In this document: positions 1 to 7,792 of the stretch, one piece after another
Position numbering within the stretch: the first letter of the stretch is position 1
Layout: each line of letters starts with the position of its first letter
Assembly: GCA_030604795.1 (NCBI GenBank)
Contig: JAUVVE010000009.1
Location: 1-12,948, forward strand
Length of the DNA: 12,948 nt
Origin: Dehalococcoidia bacterium
Lineage (GTDB): Bacteria > Chloroflexota > Dehalococcoidia > GIF9 > UBA5629
Direction of reading: 5' to 3'
The notes under the pieces: model-generated
Told to the model about the DNA's origin: nothing
Seen by the model: only the letters and a program-made list of their open reading frames with translations
The model's database searches: none
Program-made: the position numbers and the translations under genes

Positions 1-1689
1 AGAGGGCTGTCAGCAAAGGCAGCACAAAAGGAAGCCCAGCGTTGCCTCAATTGCGCCTTATGCAGTCAATGCATGGAGTGTGCCAGAATATGCGAGCTAG
101 ACGCAGTTTTCTATGATGACTGTATCACACATTTCGAGGTAGGAGCACAGGTCATACTCAGATTCCCCTCAGGCGATTCAGAAGGCGATACTGGCACAGC
201 CAGTGCCGGCCAGGAGGACGTGGAGGGCATCCGTACAGTCTGTACTGACAGCAGTGGCAAACTGACAAACCAACTGGCCAAGGCCATGGCAGTAGCGCTC
301 GAGACCGCTATTGAGGTCAAACCAGACGCAGCAGAGGTGAGCCAAGGCCAGGGTCCTACTGCACATAATAATAACCTACAGGCGCCCCGTCAGTCGCCAG
401 AAAGACCTGCAGGCACCAGGAGCATAGGTGTGTTCTTATGTAGATGCGGCGGTAGTATCAGCTCAGTCATAAACTTCAGAACTGTGGCCAGGAAACTGTC
501 GTACTTCCCAGGTGTGACTTGCATTCTGGAGGTGGCCCAGGCCTGTACTGAGGCAGGAGCAAAGCAAATAGCAGCCCAGGTCGCTGAATGCGAAGTAGAT
601 GACGTCGTACTCGCCGCCTGCAGGTGCTGCAATTTGGAGCAGATATGCTACAGTTGTACTGACAGACGCAGGATGTGCGAGCAATACTTGAACGAGCACC
701 TTGTCCCGCCTCAGAGTACCATGGTTGAGTTTGTCAACATTCGAGAGCACTGTGCCTGGGCGCACCAAGATGACCCTAAAGGTGCCACCCGCAAAGCAGT
801 GCAGATAATCTCGTCAGCTTTCACTCGCGCCAAACTGGCTCCGCCGGTCGCCCTTGCCAGAATCCCTATCCTGCCCAGTGCTCTTATTGTTGGCGGTGGG
901 CTTGCCAGCACCGTTGCAGCCAGGGCCTTGGCAGCTCGGGGCTACCAGGTTGAGCTGGTGGCTAGACAGGGATTGGCACAAAACCCACATGAACCTGGAG
1001 CAGCAATCCTTCCGATGGCTGAGCGACTACAAGAGAAGAACGTGGTAGTCAGACCCTGGCCTGATAGTCTGAAGCTCCACGGCTCTCCAGGAGCCTATGA
1101 AGCCGTCCTGGAATATGGCGCCGAAGTTAACCGCGTGACCGCTGGCGCAGTGCTGGTAGACATCGGGGAACTGAACAAAGGAGCCTCCCCTCTACCCAAC
1201 ACAATCTCCGATGGCGGGATCCTGCGCCGAATCATATCCCGAAACGGCAATGCAGGCTTTTCTTCCAGCCCAGGTGGTGACCTTCTTCGAGAGATAACCA
1301 TTGAGGAGACACCTGGCCTGTTCCTGCTCCCACCTGACGGCGCTGACGCCCCCGACGAACAGGTTGTGCGCGGACTAGCCACAGCCGCTCGGGTTTCAAC
1401 CTATCTAGGACAGGCCAGCATAAGCCTTCGGGCCACGGCAGTAACCATAGATGCCAAGCTGTGCCGCGGCTGCGGCGACTGCGCTGAGATATGTGCCTAC
1501 ATAGAGATGAGACAACAAGGAGACGGCACAGCACATGCCTGGATTGATGAAGCCCTGTGCCTTGGTTGCGGAGCCTGTATCACCAGCTGCCCTACGGGTG
1601 CTATAGCGCAGCCGCGCCAGAGTGATAAGCAAATAATCTCTACGCTGCGTTCCATGATTCATCCAGGTCAAATGCCACGTGAGGTGTAG
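1..1689 (+). CDS. GltD-like/HdrA-like flavin and iron-sulfur fusion protein (5' end outside window)
   Basis: The reading frame is open from base 1, so the gene starts upstream. The first in-frame ATG (73) lies inside a cysteine motif and cannot be the real start. Of 562 visible residues, 15-31 read CLNCALCSQCMECARIC, the Fe-S signature that ends GltD/HdrA-like flavoprotein modules. Residues about 55-135 are a low-complexity linker. Residues 141-280 resemble the HdrA N-terminal domain (IGVFLCRCGG...), with an unusual run of six cysteines at 207-226. A Rossmann GGGLAS follows at about 298. The C-terminus carries two 4Fe-4S motifs (C488/491/494/498 and C520/523/526/530). The FAD region is short and lacks the DCSxC...PKM segment and inserted clusters present in the HdrA at 3327-5924, so it may be structural or bind flavin poorly. 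I infer an electron-transfer role in the Hdr-like complex encoded by the next three genes. Only 8 bases separate it from the next gene. Confidence 0.85.
   Translation, partial: RGLSAKAAQKEAQRCLNCALCSQCMECARICELDAVFYDDCITHFEVGAQVILRFPSGDSEGDTGTASAGQEDVEGIRTVCTDSSGKLTNQLAKAMAVALETAIEVKPDAAEVSQGQGPTAHNNNLQAPRQSPERPAGTRSIGVFLCRCGGSISSVINFRTVARKLSYFPGVTCILEVAQACTEAGAKQIAAQVAECEVDDVVLAACRCCNLEQICYSCTDRRRMCEQYLNEHLVPPQSTMVEFVNIREHCAWAHQDDPKGATRKAVQIISSAFTRAKLAPPVALARIPILPSALIVGGGLASTVAARALAARGYQVELVARQGLAQNPHEPGAAILPMAERLQEKNVVVRPWPDSLKLHGSPGAYEAVLEYGAEVNRVTAGAVLVDIGELNKGASPLPNTISDGGILRRIISRNGNAGFSSSPGGDLLREITIEETPGLFLLPPDGADAPDEQVVRGLATAARVSTYLGQASISLRATAVTIDAKLCRGCGDCAEICAYIEMRQQGDGTAHAWIDEALCLGCGACITSCPTGAIAQPRQSDKQIISTLRSMIHPGQMPREV
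1681..1686 (+). promoter_or_regulatory. Ribosome binding site setting a GTG start
   Basis: GAGGTG lies in the last two sense codons of the upstream gene, 11 bases before the GTG at 1698. It supports GTG as the start of the MvhD-like gene and implies translational coupling. Confidence 0.6.
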
Positions 1690-1697
1690 TAAACGAA

Positions 1698-2135
1698 GTG
1701 TATCCTGAAGTATTGGTTTTCGCCTGCAATTGGGATGGCTGGAGCTGCATTGAGGCGGCAAGCAATTTGGGGCTTGGCTACCCTGCTTCAGTCAAGTTGG
1801 TCAGGGTGAATTGCCTATCGAGGATACACATGGGCTTGATACTGAAGGCTTTCGATTTCGGAGCCGAGGGCGTGATACTCCTCGGCTGCGAGCCGGGCAA
1901 CTGTCACTTCGGTGCTGACAGTGAGTATATTGTCAATGAATATGAAAGAACCCGGAGAATCCTGGAAATGCTGGGAGTGTGGAAAGACAGGCTCGCTCTC
2001 GTTCGGCTTCCTGCCTACGACGGCCGTGAATTCGTTGGCCAGGTAAACAAGCTAATGGAGGAGATTGAGCGAATACCACCTTCCAGGCGTTCTAAACTCA
2101 TACGTTCCAGGCCCGTCGAGGAGGTCAAGGCCTAA
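1698..2135 (+). CDS. mvhD: Stand-alone MvhD/FrhD-like hydrogenase iron-sulfur subunit
   Basis: This 145-residue protein belongs to the MvhD (methyl-viologen-reducing hydrogenase delta subunit) family. In known complexes that family carries a [2Fe-2S] cluster and passes electrons between a donor enzyme and HdrA. The family pattern is clear: FACNW at 8-12, VNCLSR at 37-42 and LLGCEPGNCHF at 61-71. Cysteines are at 10, 17, 39, 64 and 69. The usual CNWCSY is replaced by CNWDGWSC, which moves the second cysteine from +3 to +7. The start is GTG, chosen from the GAGGTG site and because the next ATG (residue 45) would remove conserved motifs. The last 20 residues are basic and not part of the core fold. 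It lies 8 bases after the HdrA-like fusion and 36 bases before the HdrC-HdrB gene. The neighbour at 3327 carries its own fused MvhD domain, so this subunit probably serves the first HdrA-like protein. Confidence 0.9.
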   Translation: MYPEVLVFACNWDGWSCIEAASNLGLGYPASVKLVRVNCLSRIHMGLILKAFDFGAEGVILLGCEPGNCHFGADSEYIVNEYERTRRILEMLGVWKDRLALVRLPAYDGREFVGQVNKLMEEIERIPPSRRSKLIRSRPVEEVKA

Positions 2136-2156
2136 TCACCTTCTGATTCGATATTT

Positions 2157-2161
2157 GAGGT
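2157..2161 (+). promoter_or_regulatory. Ribosome binding site setting a GTG start
   Basis: GAGGT lies 10 bases upstream of the GTG at 2172. It supports that codon as the start of the HdrC-HdrB fusion, whose first cysteine motif begins only 16 residues in. Confidence 0.55.
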
Positions 2162-2171
2162 ACATAGGTAA

Positions 2172-3326
2172 GTGTTCGACTATCAAAGCGTCATAGACAA
2201 CACCAAGATACGCCTGTGTCTGGATTGTGGGAAATGCACTGTGGTTTGTCCTGTGGCCCGATACGATGACGAGTTTAACCCTCGCCTCATAGTACAGGGA
2301 AGTCTGAGTCAGAATGGCCTCGGCCCTGTGGACCAAAGTGTTTGGTCTTGCATTGCTTGCAACATGTGCATGGAGCGCTGCAACTATAATGTCAAATTCA
2401 CCGACTTCATCAGGTATCTGAGGTATGAGTCCTTAGCGGAGGGAACCGAAGTACAATGCAGCCATGGCGGAACGCCTCAAGCGATTATGCATATGATGGC
2501 CCACAAGCAGATCAGACAGAATCGGCTGGATTGGCTTCCACAAGATATCGAAGTGCAGAAGCCGAGCGATACAGCCTTCTTTGTTGGCTGTGCACCCTAT
2601 TTTGACGTCCTGTTCAACGACCTCGGTGTGAAAACCCTTGAAGGCTCGAAGGGGGCACTCAGACTACTGAACCGCGCCCGGATACCGTTCACCCTCCTGC
2701 CCAATGAACGTTGTTGCGGGCGCGACCTGCTCTTGCAGGGAGATGCGGAGGGATTCCTGGCTCTGGCCCAGGCCAATATTACCGAGTTTGGCAGGCGAGG
2801 CATAAGGAACATCATCACCAACTGCCCCGAATGCTACTACACCTTCAAGGTGGACTATCCCAACTTCCTTGAAAACTGGGATATCAGCGTTACACATATG
2901 ACCGAGATAGTAGCCCCGCTTATTGAGAGTGGCCAGGTGGCCCTGGGCGAGCGCCAGCGGAAAGTAACCTATCATGACCCGTGTACCCTTGGACGGTATT
3001 CGAGGGTATTTGACCAGCCGCGTTCCATATTGCACTCGATGGCCGGTCTGGAAATGGTGGAAATGGCTGATAATCGAGAGAAGGCGCTGTGCTGTGGCGC
3101 CAGCCCCTGGGTAGGCTGTGGCTCAGTTAACAGACAGATCCAGAAAGAACGCTTGGCCCAGGCAGCAGCTACTGGCGCTGAGATACTGGTTACCGCCTGC
3201 CCCAAATGCCAGATACATCTCAAGTGCGCCCAGAAGAACGCAGAAGACGATGACGTCTGCCAGATTGAGATTCAGGACATATCCGATCTTGCAGCTCAAT
3301 CGTTGGCGTCACAGGAGGCAAGCTAG
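2172..3326 (+). CDS. HdrC-HdrB fusion (HdrD-like) iron-sulfur/CCG-domain protein
   Basis: This 384-residue cytoplasmic protein joins an HdrC-like ferredoxin domain to an HdrB-like domain, the same order as methanogen HdrD. Residues 16-26 (CLDCGKCTVVC) and 60-70 (CIACNMCMERC) bind two 4Fe-4S clusters. Two CCG domains follow. The first has C140, CC at 181-182 and CPEC at 218-221. The second has C271, CC at 307-308 and CPKC at 343-346. In HdrB these motifs hold the noncubane clusters that split disulfide substrates. Both are complete here, so catalysis is plausible, but the substrate is unknown and need not be CoM-S-S-CoB in a bacterium. The start is GTG, with no membrane segment. The stop codon directly abuts the start of the HdrA-MvhD gene, which indicates tight co-expression. 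Related BamD-like and lactate-utilisation proteins share these domains, so a non-disulfide electron-transfer role is possible. Confidence 0.88.
   Translation: MFDYQSVIDNTKIRLCLDCGKCTVVCPVARYDDEFNPRLIVQGSLSQNGLGPVDQSVWSCIACNMCMERCNYNVKFTDFIRYLRYESLAEGTEVQCSHGGTPQAIMHMMAHKQIRQNRLDWLPQDIEVQKPSDTAFFVGCAPYFDVLFNDLGVKTLEGSKGALRLLNRARIPFTLLPNERCCGRDLLLQGDAEGFLALAQANITEFGRRGIRNIITNCPECYYTFKVDYPNFLENWDISVTHMTEIVAPLIESGQVALGERQRKVTYHDPCTLGRYSRVFDQPRSILHSMAGLEMVEMADNREKALCCGASPWVGCGSVNRQIQKERLAQAAATGAEILVTACPKCQIHLKCAQKNAEDDDVCQIEIQDISDLAAQSLASQEAS
3313..3318 (+). promoter_or_regulatory. Strong ribosome binding site setting a TTG start
   Basis: A perfect AGGAGG lies 8 bases before the TTG at 3327, which directly follows the TAG of the upstream gene. 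The downstream protein's HdrA N-terminal motif (IGVFVCDCG) begins at residue 8, so TTG is very likely the true start. Confidence 0.75.
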
Positions 3327-5924
3327 TTGACACAAGAAGAACTCAGGATAGGTGTTTTTGTCTGCGACTGCGGGCTCAACATAGCAGGTTCGGTTGACTG
3401 CGAGGAGGTAAGGAAAGCGGCGGAGGAGCTTCCAGGGGTTGCAGTCGCGGTGGGTAACAAATACACCTGTGCCGACCCCGGCCAGGAGGAAATAAAGAGA
3501 TATGTCCACGAGTATCATCTTAACCGCGTGGTTGTAGCCTCCTGCAGTCCCAGGATGCACGAGCCAACCTTCCGCAATTGCGTCGCCGAAGCCGGCCTTA
3601 ATCCCTACCTGCTAGAGATGGCTAATATCAGGGAGCAATGTAGCTGGATACATCTGCACGATAGGGAAGCAGCCACAAAGAAGGCAAAAGACATCGTTGA
3701 AATAGCCGTGGCCAAAGCAGCACTTCTCCAGCCGCAACAGGACACAACCATACCGGTCACCGATGCCGCCCTGGTGATAGGCGGAGGAGTAGCTGGCACA
3801 CAGGCGGCTCTCGACCTAGCTGACGCTGGCCATCAGGTCTACTTGGTTGAAAAACAGCCGTCCATCGGGGGAATCATGGCCCAGCTAGATAAGACTTTCC
3901 CCACCATGGACTGCTCCATATGCGTGCTGGGCCCCAAGATGATGGACGTAGGACGGCACCCACGCATCAATCTCATGGCTTACAGCGAGGTAGAGGAGAT
4001 ATCCGGATACGTCGGCAACTTCAAGGTACGTGTGCGGAAGAAGGCCCGCTACGTCGACGAGACGGAGTGTAACTGTTGTGACAAGTGTGCTGAAGTATGC
4101 CCCGTGGTCCTACCCGATGAGTTCCAGCAAGGCTTTTCTTCACGTAAGGCTGCCTACATTCCGTTTCCTCAGGCAGTGCCATCTGCCTACGTTATCGACA
4201 TGGAGCAGTGTTTGGGGAACAACCCAATAACCTGTGGCAAATGCATCGACGTCTGTGAAAAAGACTGCATCGACCTGAATATGCAGGATGAGTTCGTAGA
4301 GATTGACGTGGGTGTGGTCATCGTGGCTACAGGCATGGATATTTACGACCCCACTGCTCTGGACGAATATGGCTACACCCGTTTTGACAATGTTATCACC
4401 ACCATTGAGTTCGAAAGGCTGATATGTGGTGGTGGCCCCACTGAGGGCAAACTGGTGCGGCCGTCCGACCTCCAGACTCCAAAGCGTGTCGGCTTCATTC
4501 AGTGCGTAGGCTCGAGGACTGATAACCGCGGCAATCCTTACTGCTCCAATGTATGCTGCATGAATACAATCAAGGATAGCCTCCTCATAGATGAGCACTA
4601 CCCTGACACCGAAATCTACGTTTTCTATATGGATATTCGCGCCTACGGCAAAGGGTTTGAGGACCTGTACCGGCGTTCCAAAGAGGCCGGCGTGCACTAT
4701 ATTCGCGGCTTGCCGGGCGAAGTGACTGAAGACCCCGACACCAGGAATCTCAAGCTGCGGGTAGAGAATACCACCACGTGCAGAGTAGAAGAACACGAGC
4801 TGGATATGGTGGTGTTATCCGTGGGATTACAGCCAAGCGACGAGTTGAAACGTCTCACCAGCATAGTCAATGTCTCTCAAACAGCAGATGGCTTTGTCAT
4901 GGAAGCACATCCCAAGCTGAGGCCGGTAGATGCGCCCACCCCCGGCATATTCTTCGCCGGCTCTGTCGAAGCCCCCAAGGATATCAAGGACAGCGTCACT
5001 CAGGCTGGCGCGGCCGTAGCCAGAAGTTCAATCCTGTTGAGCTCAGGTACCGTGGTCGGCGACGCCATCAAAGCAGTGGTCGACCTCGAGCAATGTAATT
5101 CCTGTGGTGTGTGCGCCCGGGTATGCCCGTATCGAGCTATCGAAGTGGATATTAAGGCCAAGACCGGGGCACATGTAATCGAAGCCGCCTGTGCTGGTTG
5201 TGGGGCCTGCGCTGCGGAGTGCCGGTTTGGAGCCATGACCATCCGGCATTTCGAGGATGAGCAGATATTGGCCCAGATAAGCGCCGCCCTGCAGCAAGAG
5301 CCTGAGCAGAAAATAATAACCTTTCTGTGCAACTGGTGCAGCTATGCCGCCAGCGACCTGGCGGGCGTATCAAGATTCCAGTATCCTCCCAACAACCGCT
5401 TCATCCGGGTAATGTGCAGTGCACGAGTAGACGAGAGCTTTATATGGCACGCCTTCGAACTTGGCGCTCCGATAGTATTGCTTTCGGGATGTCATATAGG
5501 AGATTGCCACTATATCAGCGCCAACCACTGGACGATGAGGCGTGCCGACAGGTTGTGGAACCGCATGGATAAAGTTGGTATCAGGCCAGAACGACTGCAA
5601 CTGGAATGGATCAGCGCTGCCGAGGGCCCCAGGTTCGCCCAGATTATGCGCCAGCTCGAAGATATGCGAGGCAAGGTCACCCCGGAGGAAACCGAGCATA
5701 CCAAAAACGTACTCAGTACCGCAGTGTCGCCCAAGACCGGCGAGCCTGAGGAGAAGACAGATGTCGAGCCACCAGAGGCATCCAAAACAACGAGCGATTC
5801 GCTGAAATGCCTCCATTGTGGCTATGAACACCCAGTGCCCCCAGAGCAGAAGCAGGGAATCAGAGATAGGGTATGCCCCAGGTGCAAGTCAAACAGCGTG
5901 CGCAAGATATCTCCCACGAAATGA
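3327..5924 (+). CDS. hdrA: HdrA-MvhD fusion flavoprotein with C-terminal zinc ribbon
   Basis: This 865-residue protein is an HdrA, the FAD subunit where electron bifurcation occurs in Hdr complexes, fused to MvhD. Residues 8-135 are the HdrA N-terminal domain. GGGVAG at 152-157 is the FAD Rossmann loop. DCSICVLGPKM at 195-205 is an HdrA signature. Inserted clusters use C248/250/251/254/258 and C295/303/306/310/314. The second FAD half ends near GIFFAGSVEAPKDIKDS (540-556). Two 4Fe-4S motifs follow (C590/593/596/600 and C622/625/628/632). The MvhD domain has a canonical CNWCSY at 668-673, C697, and GCHIGDCHY at 721-729. After a charged, proline-rich linker (about 785-825) comes a four-cysteine knuckle pair, CLHC at 828-831 and CPRC at 850-853, which probably binds zinc or iron and is not usual in HdrA. 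All expected HdrA motifs are intact, so I infer this is the active flavin subunit of the complex. It starts at TTG. Confidence 0.93.
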   Translation: MTQEELRIGVFVCDCGLNIAGSVDCEEVRKAAEELPGVAVAVGNKYTCADPGQEEIKRYVHEYHLNRVVVASCSPRMHEPTFRNCVAEAGLNPYLLEMANIREQCSWIHLHDREAATKKAKDIVEIAVAKAALLQPQQDTTIPVTDAALVIGGGVAGTQAALDLADAGHQVYLVEKQPSIGGIMAQLDKTFPTMDCSICVLGPKMMDVGRHPRINLMAYSEVEEISGYVGNFKVRVRKKARYVDETECNCCDKCAEVCPVVLPDEFQQGFSSRKAAYIPFPQAVPSAYVIDMEQCLGNNPITCGKCIDVCEKDCIDLNMQDEFVEIDVGVVIVATGMDIYDPTALDEYGYTRFDNVITTIEFERLICGGGPTEGKLVRPSDLQTPKRVGFIQCVGSRTDNRGNPYCSNVCCMNTIKDSLLIDEHYPDTEIYVFYMDIRAYGKGFEDLYRRSKEAGVHYIRGLPGEVTEDPDTRNLKLRVENTTTCRVEEHELDMVVLSVGLQPSDELKRLTSIVNVSQTADGFVMEAHPKLRPVDAPTPGIFFAGSVEAPKDIKDSVTQAGAAVARSSILLSSGTVVGDAIKAVVDLEQCNSCGVCARVCPYRAIEVDIKAKTGAHVIEAACAGCGACAAECRFGAMTIRHFEDEQILAQISAALQQEPEQKIITFLCNWCSYAASDLAGVSRFQYPPNNRFIRVMCSARVDESFIWHAFELGAPIVLLSGCHIGDCHYISANHWTMRRADRLWNRMDKVGIRPERLQLEWISAAEGPRFAQIMRQLEDMRGKVTPEETEHTKNVLSTAVSPKTGEPEEKTDVEPPEASKTTSDSLKCLHCGYEHPVPPEQKQGIRDRVCPRCKSNSVRKISPTK

Positions 5925-6108
5925 CGGGAGGCCCGGTCTGCGCTAGATGTACCAATACGCGCAGGTACACAGAGGAAAGCAGTACTTGCTCAACCAGCCA
6001 TCCCGCTACCGAAGACAAGCATCTCAGGTATAGCTGTTCTCGCTTCTCGCAGATGCTCTAGCGTGCAAACCGCATCCTTGCGAGTCCTGCTCGTGATTCC
6101 TGACTGTC

Positions 6109-6141
6109 CCACCAACAGATGAGGTGGCAATCCGTTTTTTT
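6109..6141 (+). terminator. Weak candidate intrinsic terminator after the Hdr operon
   Basis: CCACC (6109-6113) pairs with GGTGG (6123-6127) across a 9-base loop. Seven Ts follow at 6135-6141. The stem is short and the T run starts 7 bases after it, so this is a poor match to a classical terminator. It lies 185 bases after the last Hdr stop codon. Confidence 0.25.
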
Positions 6142-6167
6142 ATCTTCAAGCCAATTTGTTGTATATT
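6139..6167 (+). promoter_or_regulatory. Candidate sigma-70-type promoter for the DUF885 operon
   Basis: TATATT at 6162-6167 fits a -10 box. TTTATC at 6139-6144, 17 bases upstream, is a weak -35 box. Transcription from here would begin around 6174 and leave a leader of under 20 bases before the GTG at 6192. The surrounding 6135-6170 stretch is the most AT-rich part of this gap. No operator-like inverted repeat was seen. Confidence 0.3.
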
Positions 6168-6180
6168 CTTGTGGTGAACC

Positions 6181-6185
6181 AGGAG
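6181..6185 (+). promoter_or_regulatory. Ribosome binding site setting a GTG start
   Basis: AGGAG lies 6 bases upstream of the GTG at 6192. The first in-frame ATG downstream is at codon 15 and has no comparable site. Confidence 0.6.
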
Positions 6186-6191
6186 TTCTAG

Positions 6192-7781
6192 GTGACGAAT
6201 CCTGCATCATCTGTAGAAGCGGTTGCTCACAGCATGTTCGAGATGCTTGCGCGTACCTTCCCTGTTGCCTGTGCGTCTGATGAGTTCTTCTATTTCCCTC
6301 AGGTACAGCTTCCTGAACCGCAATGGAGCACGTGGGATCGCTTCTCTTCAGAGGCTGTCACAGGATCTGCACGGCAACTGTCAACCTGGGAAGATGAGCT
6401 TGGACTGCTGGCCCTACATGAGTCAGACTTGGAAGTGACCGTTGACATCACTCTCCTTCAGAAGCTTGCCCGTACTCTCCGAGAGCAGTTATCCGAGGTC
6501 AGAGCTTGGCAATATCAGCCTACTTTCTACCTGACTCTCGTCTGCATTGGACTGGCCGAAGCCATAGAGTCAGAAGATCCAGCGGCGATACAGGAGAGGG
6601 CCAGAAGCCTTCCCGCGTTCCTTGATCAGGCCAGCCGCAACCTTGACTGCATTCCTGCCTCATTTCGTGATATTGGCTTGGAAATGATCTCAGAAACGAG
6701 GGATTATCTTCTTTTGTTGGAAAAGACGCTGCCTGAACTGCAGCCTGCCCTCACCGCTCTGGACCACTTTGATGATACGCTCCAGAATGTCTCTCTTCGC
6801 GAGGATTTCCTTTTGCCCCCGGACATGTTGGAACGCATACTCCGTTTTCACATCCATTGTGACCTAGACATAAAGGAGATAGGCCATACGCTTGATGAAG
6901 AAATCGATGAGATGAACCGGGTGTTGGACCATGAGGCCAGGAGCCTTATCTCAGCTCGATCCACGATTCAATGTTCTGATAGACTCTGGTCAGAAGCACT
7001 TGAAAGCATCCCAATACCCACCGTAGGAAGAGAGGGGCTGGTCGGGCTCTACAAGAGTGAAGTAGACAGGCTGGCCAAACACTGCCTGGATCAAGGACTG
7101 GTCTCACCCAGCTTGGTTTCCTCCTGTCCGGTACGTGTGGTTGCAATGCCACCCTTTCTCTCAGCAATCCGCACGGCTTCTAGCTACAGCATACGACCCT
7201 GGCATCCTCCTCCCCAGGGGGTGTTCTACGTCCTCAGTAACCACGCACCAGACCAAGCACAGCAGCGCTACCACCGCGAATACAGGATGATTGCTGCTCA
7301 TGAAACCTATCCCGGTCATCACGTTTTGGATGTTTCACGCTGGAGCCTGGCACGACCTTCTCGTATTGCTGTGGAACAGCCGATTTTCTATGAGGGATGG
7401 GCCTGTTTCGCTGAAGAACTCATGAGACTGACGGGTTATTTCTCTGATTCTGGCGACCGATTGCTGTTGGCCAAACGTAGGCTCTGGCGCGCAATGAGAG
7501 GCAAGGTGGACATAGGTCTTCAGACCGGAACAATGGATATTTCAACCGCGGTAAAATGTCTGGAAGTGACAGGCATCAACGCGGAACAAGCTATGTCGTC
7601 GGCGCGTAGATATCCACTAAATCCAGGATACCAATTGTGTTACACTTTGGGCCTACGTCGGTTCTTGGGCTTGTTTCATCGATATGGTCGCAACAACATG
7701 CAGCTTTTTGTTCAGACAGCATTGAGTCAAGGCGAAATTGGTTTCGCGCACCTTGAGAGGATACTGCAGAAACACCAATAA
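6192..7781 (+). CDS. DUF885 family protein, predicted zinc metallopeptidase
   Basis: The 529-residue product matches the DUF885 family by its C-terminal motifs: HETYPGHH at 370-377, YEGWACFAEEL at 400-410 and YPLNPGYQLCYTLG at 474-487. The family is regarded as related to HExxH-type zinc peptidases. H370, E371, H376/H377 and E401 are the likely metal and catalytic residues and all are present. The N-terminal half is mostly helical in composition and has no motif I recognise. No signal peptide or membrane segment is seen, so the protein is probably cytoplasmic. Its length is usual for the family. It is first in a three-gene unit with an ATP-grasp enzyme (11-base gap) and a methyltransferase, which suggests it cleaves or matures a peptide-like or amide product of that pathway. 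The substrate is not known. The start is GTG. Confidence 0.85.
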   Translation: MTNPASSVEAVAHSMFEMLARTFPVACASDEFFYFPQVQLPEPQWSTWDRFSSEAVTGSARQLSTWEDELGLLALHESDLEVTVDITLLQKLARTLREQLSEVRAWQYQPTFYLTLVCIGLAEAIESEDPAAIQERARSLPAFLDQASRNLDCIPASFRDIGLEMISETRDYLLLLEKTLPELQPALTALDHFDDTLQNVSLREDFLLPPDMLERILRFHIHCDLDIKEIGHTLDEEIDEMNRVLDHEARSLISARSTIQCSDRLWSEALESIPIPTVGREGLVGLYKSEVDRLAKHCLDQGLVSPSLVSSCPVRVVAMPPFLSAIRTASSYSIRPWHPPPQGVFYVLSNHAPDQAQQRYHREYRMIAAHETYPGHHVLDVSRWSLARPSRIAVEQPIFYEGWACFAEELMRLTGYFSDSGDRLLLAKRRLWRAMRGKVDIGLQTGTMDISTAVKCLEVTGINAEQAMSSARRYPLNPGYQLCYTLGLRRFLGLFHRYGRNNMQLFVQTALSQGEIGFAHLERILQKHQ

Positions 7782-7792
7782 TCAACTCTGTC

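Noticed and set aside
73..75. ATG as the start of the first gene
   Set aside because: The frame is open upstream to base 1 and encodes the first four cysteines of the same Fe-S motif, so this methionine is internal.
4140..4796. 218-codon open frame on the - strand
   Set aside because: It is fully antisense to the conserved HdrA core, which shows all expected family motifs. The frame has no domain of its own.
5370..5831. 153-codon open frame on the - strand
   Set aside because: Antisense to the MvhD domain and linker of the HdrA-MvhD gene; no recognisable protein character.
1698..5924. Selenocysteine (in-frame TGA) in the Hdr/MvhD proteins, as known in some relatives
   Set aside because: All four Hdr-type frames run without internal TGA, and the expected cysteines are encoded by normal codons.
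5873..6061. 62-codon + strand frame running past the Hdr operon end
   Set aside because: It begins inside the zinc-ribbon coding sequence in another frame, has a composition unlike real proteins and no ribosome binding site.
5925..6191. tRNA, riboswitch or CRISPR repeat in the gap between operons
   Set aside because: No cloverleaf, T-loop motif, repeated unit or extensive hairpin could be seen; only a weak stem, a T run and a possible promoter.
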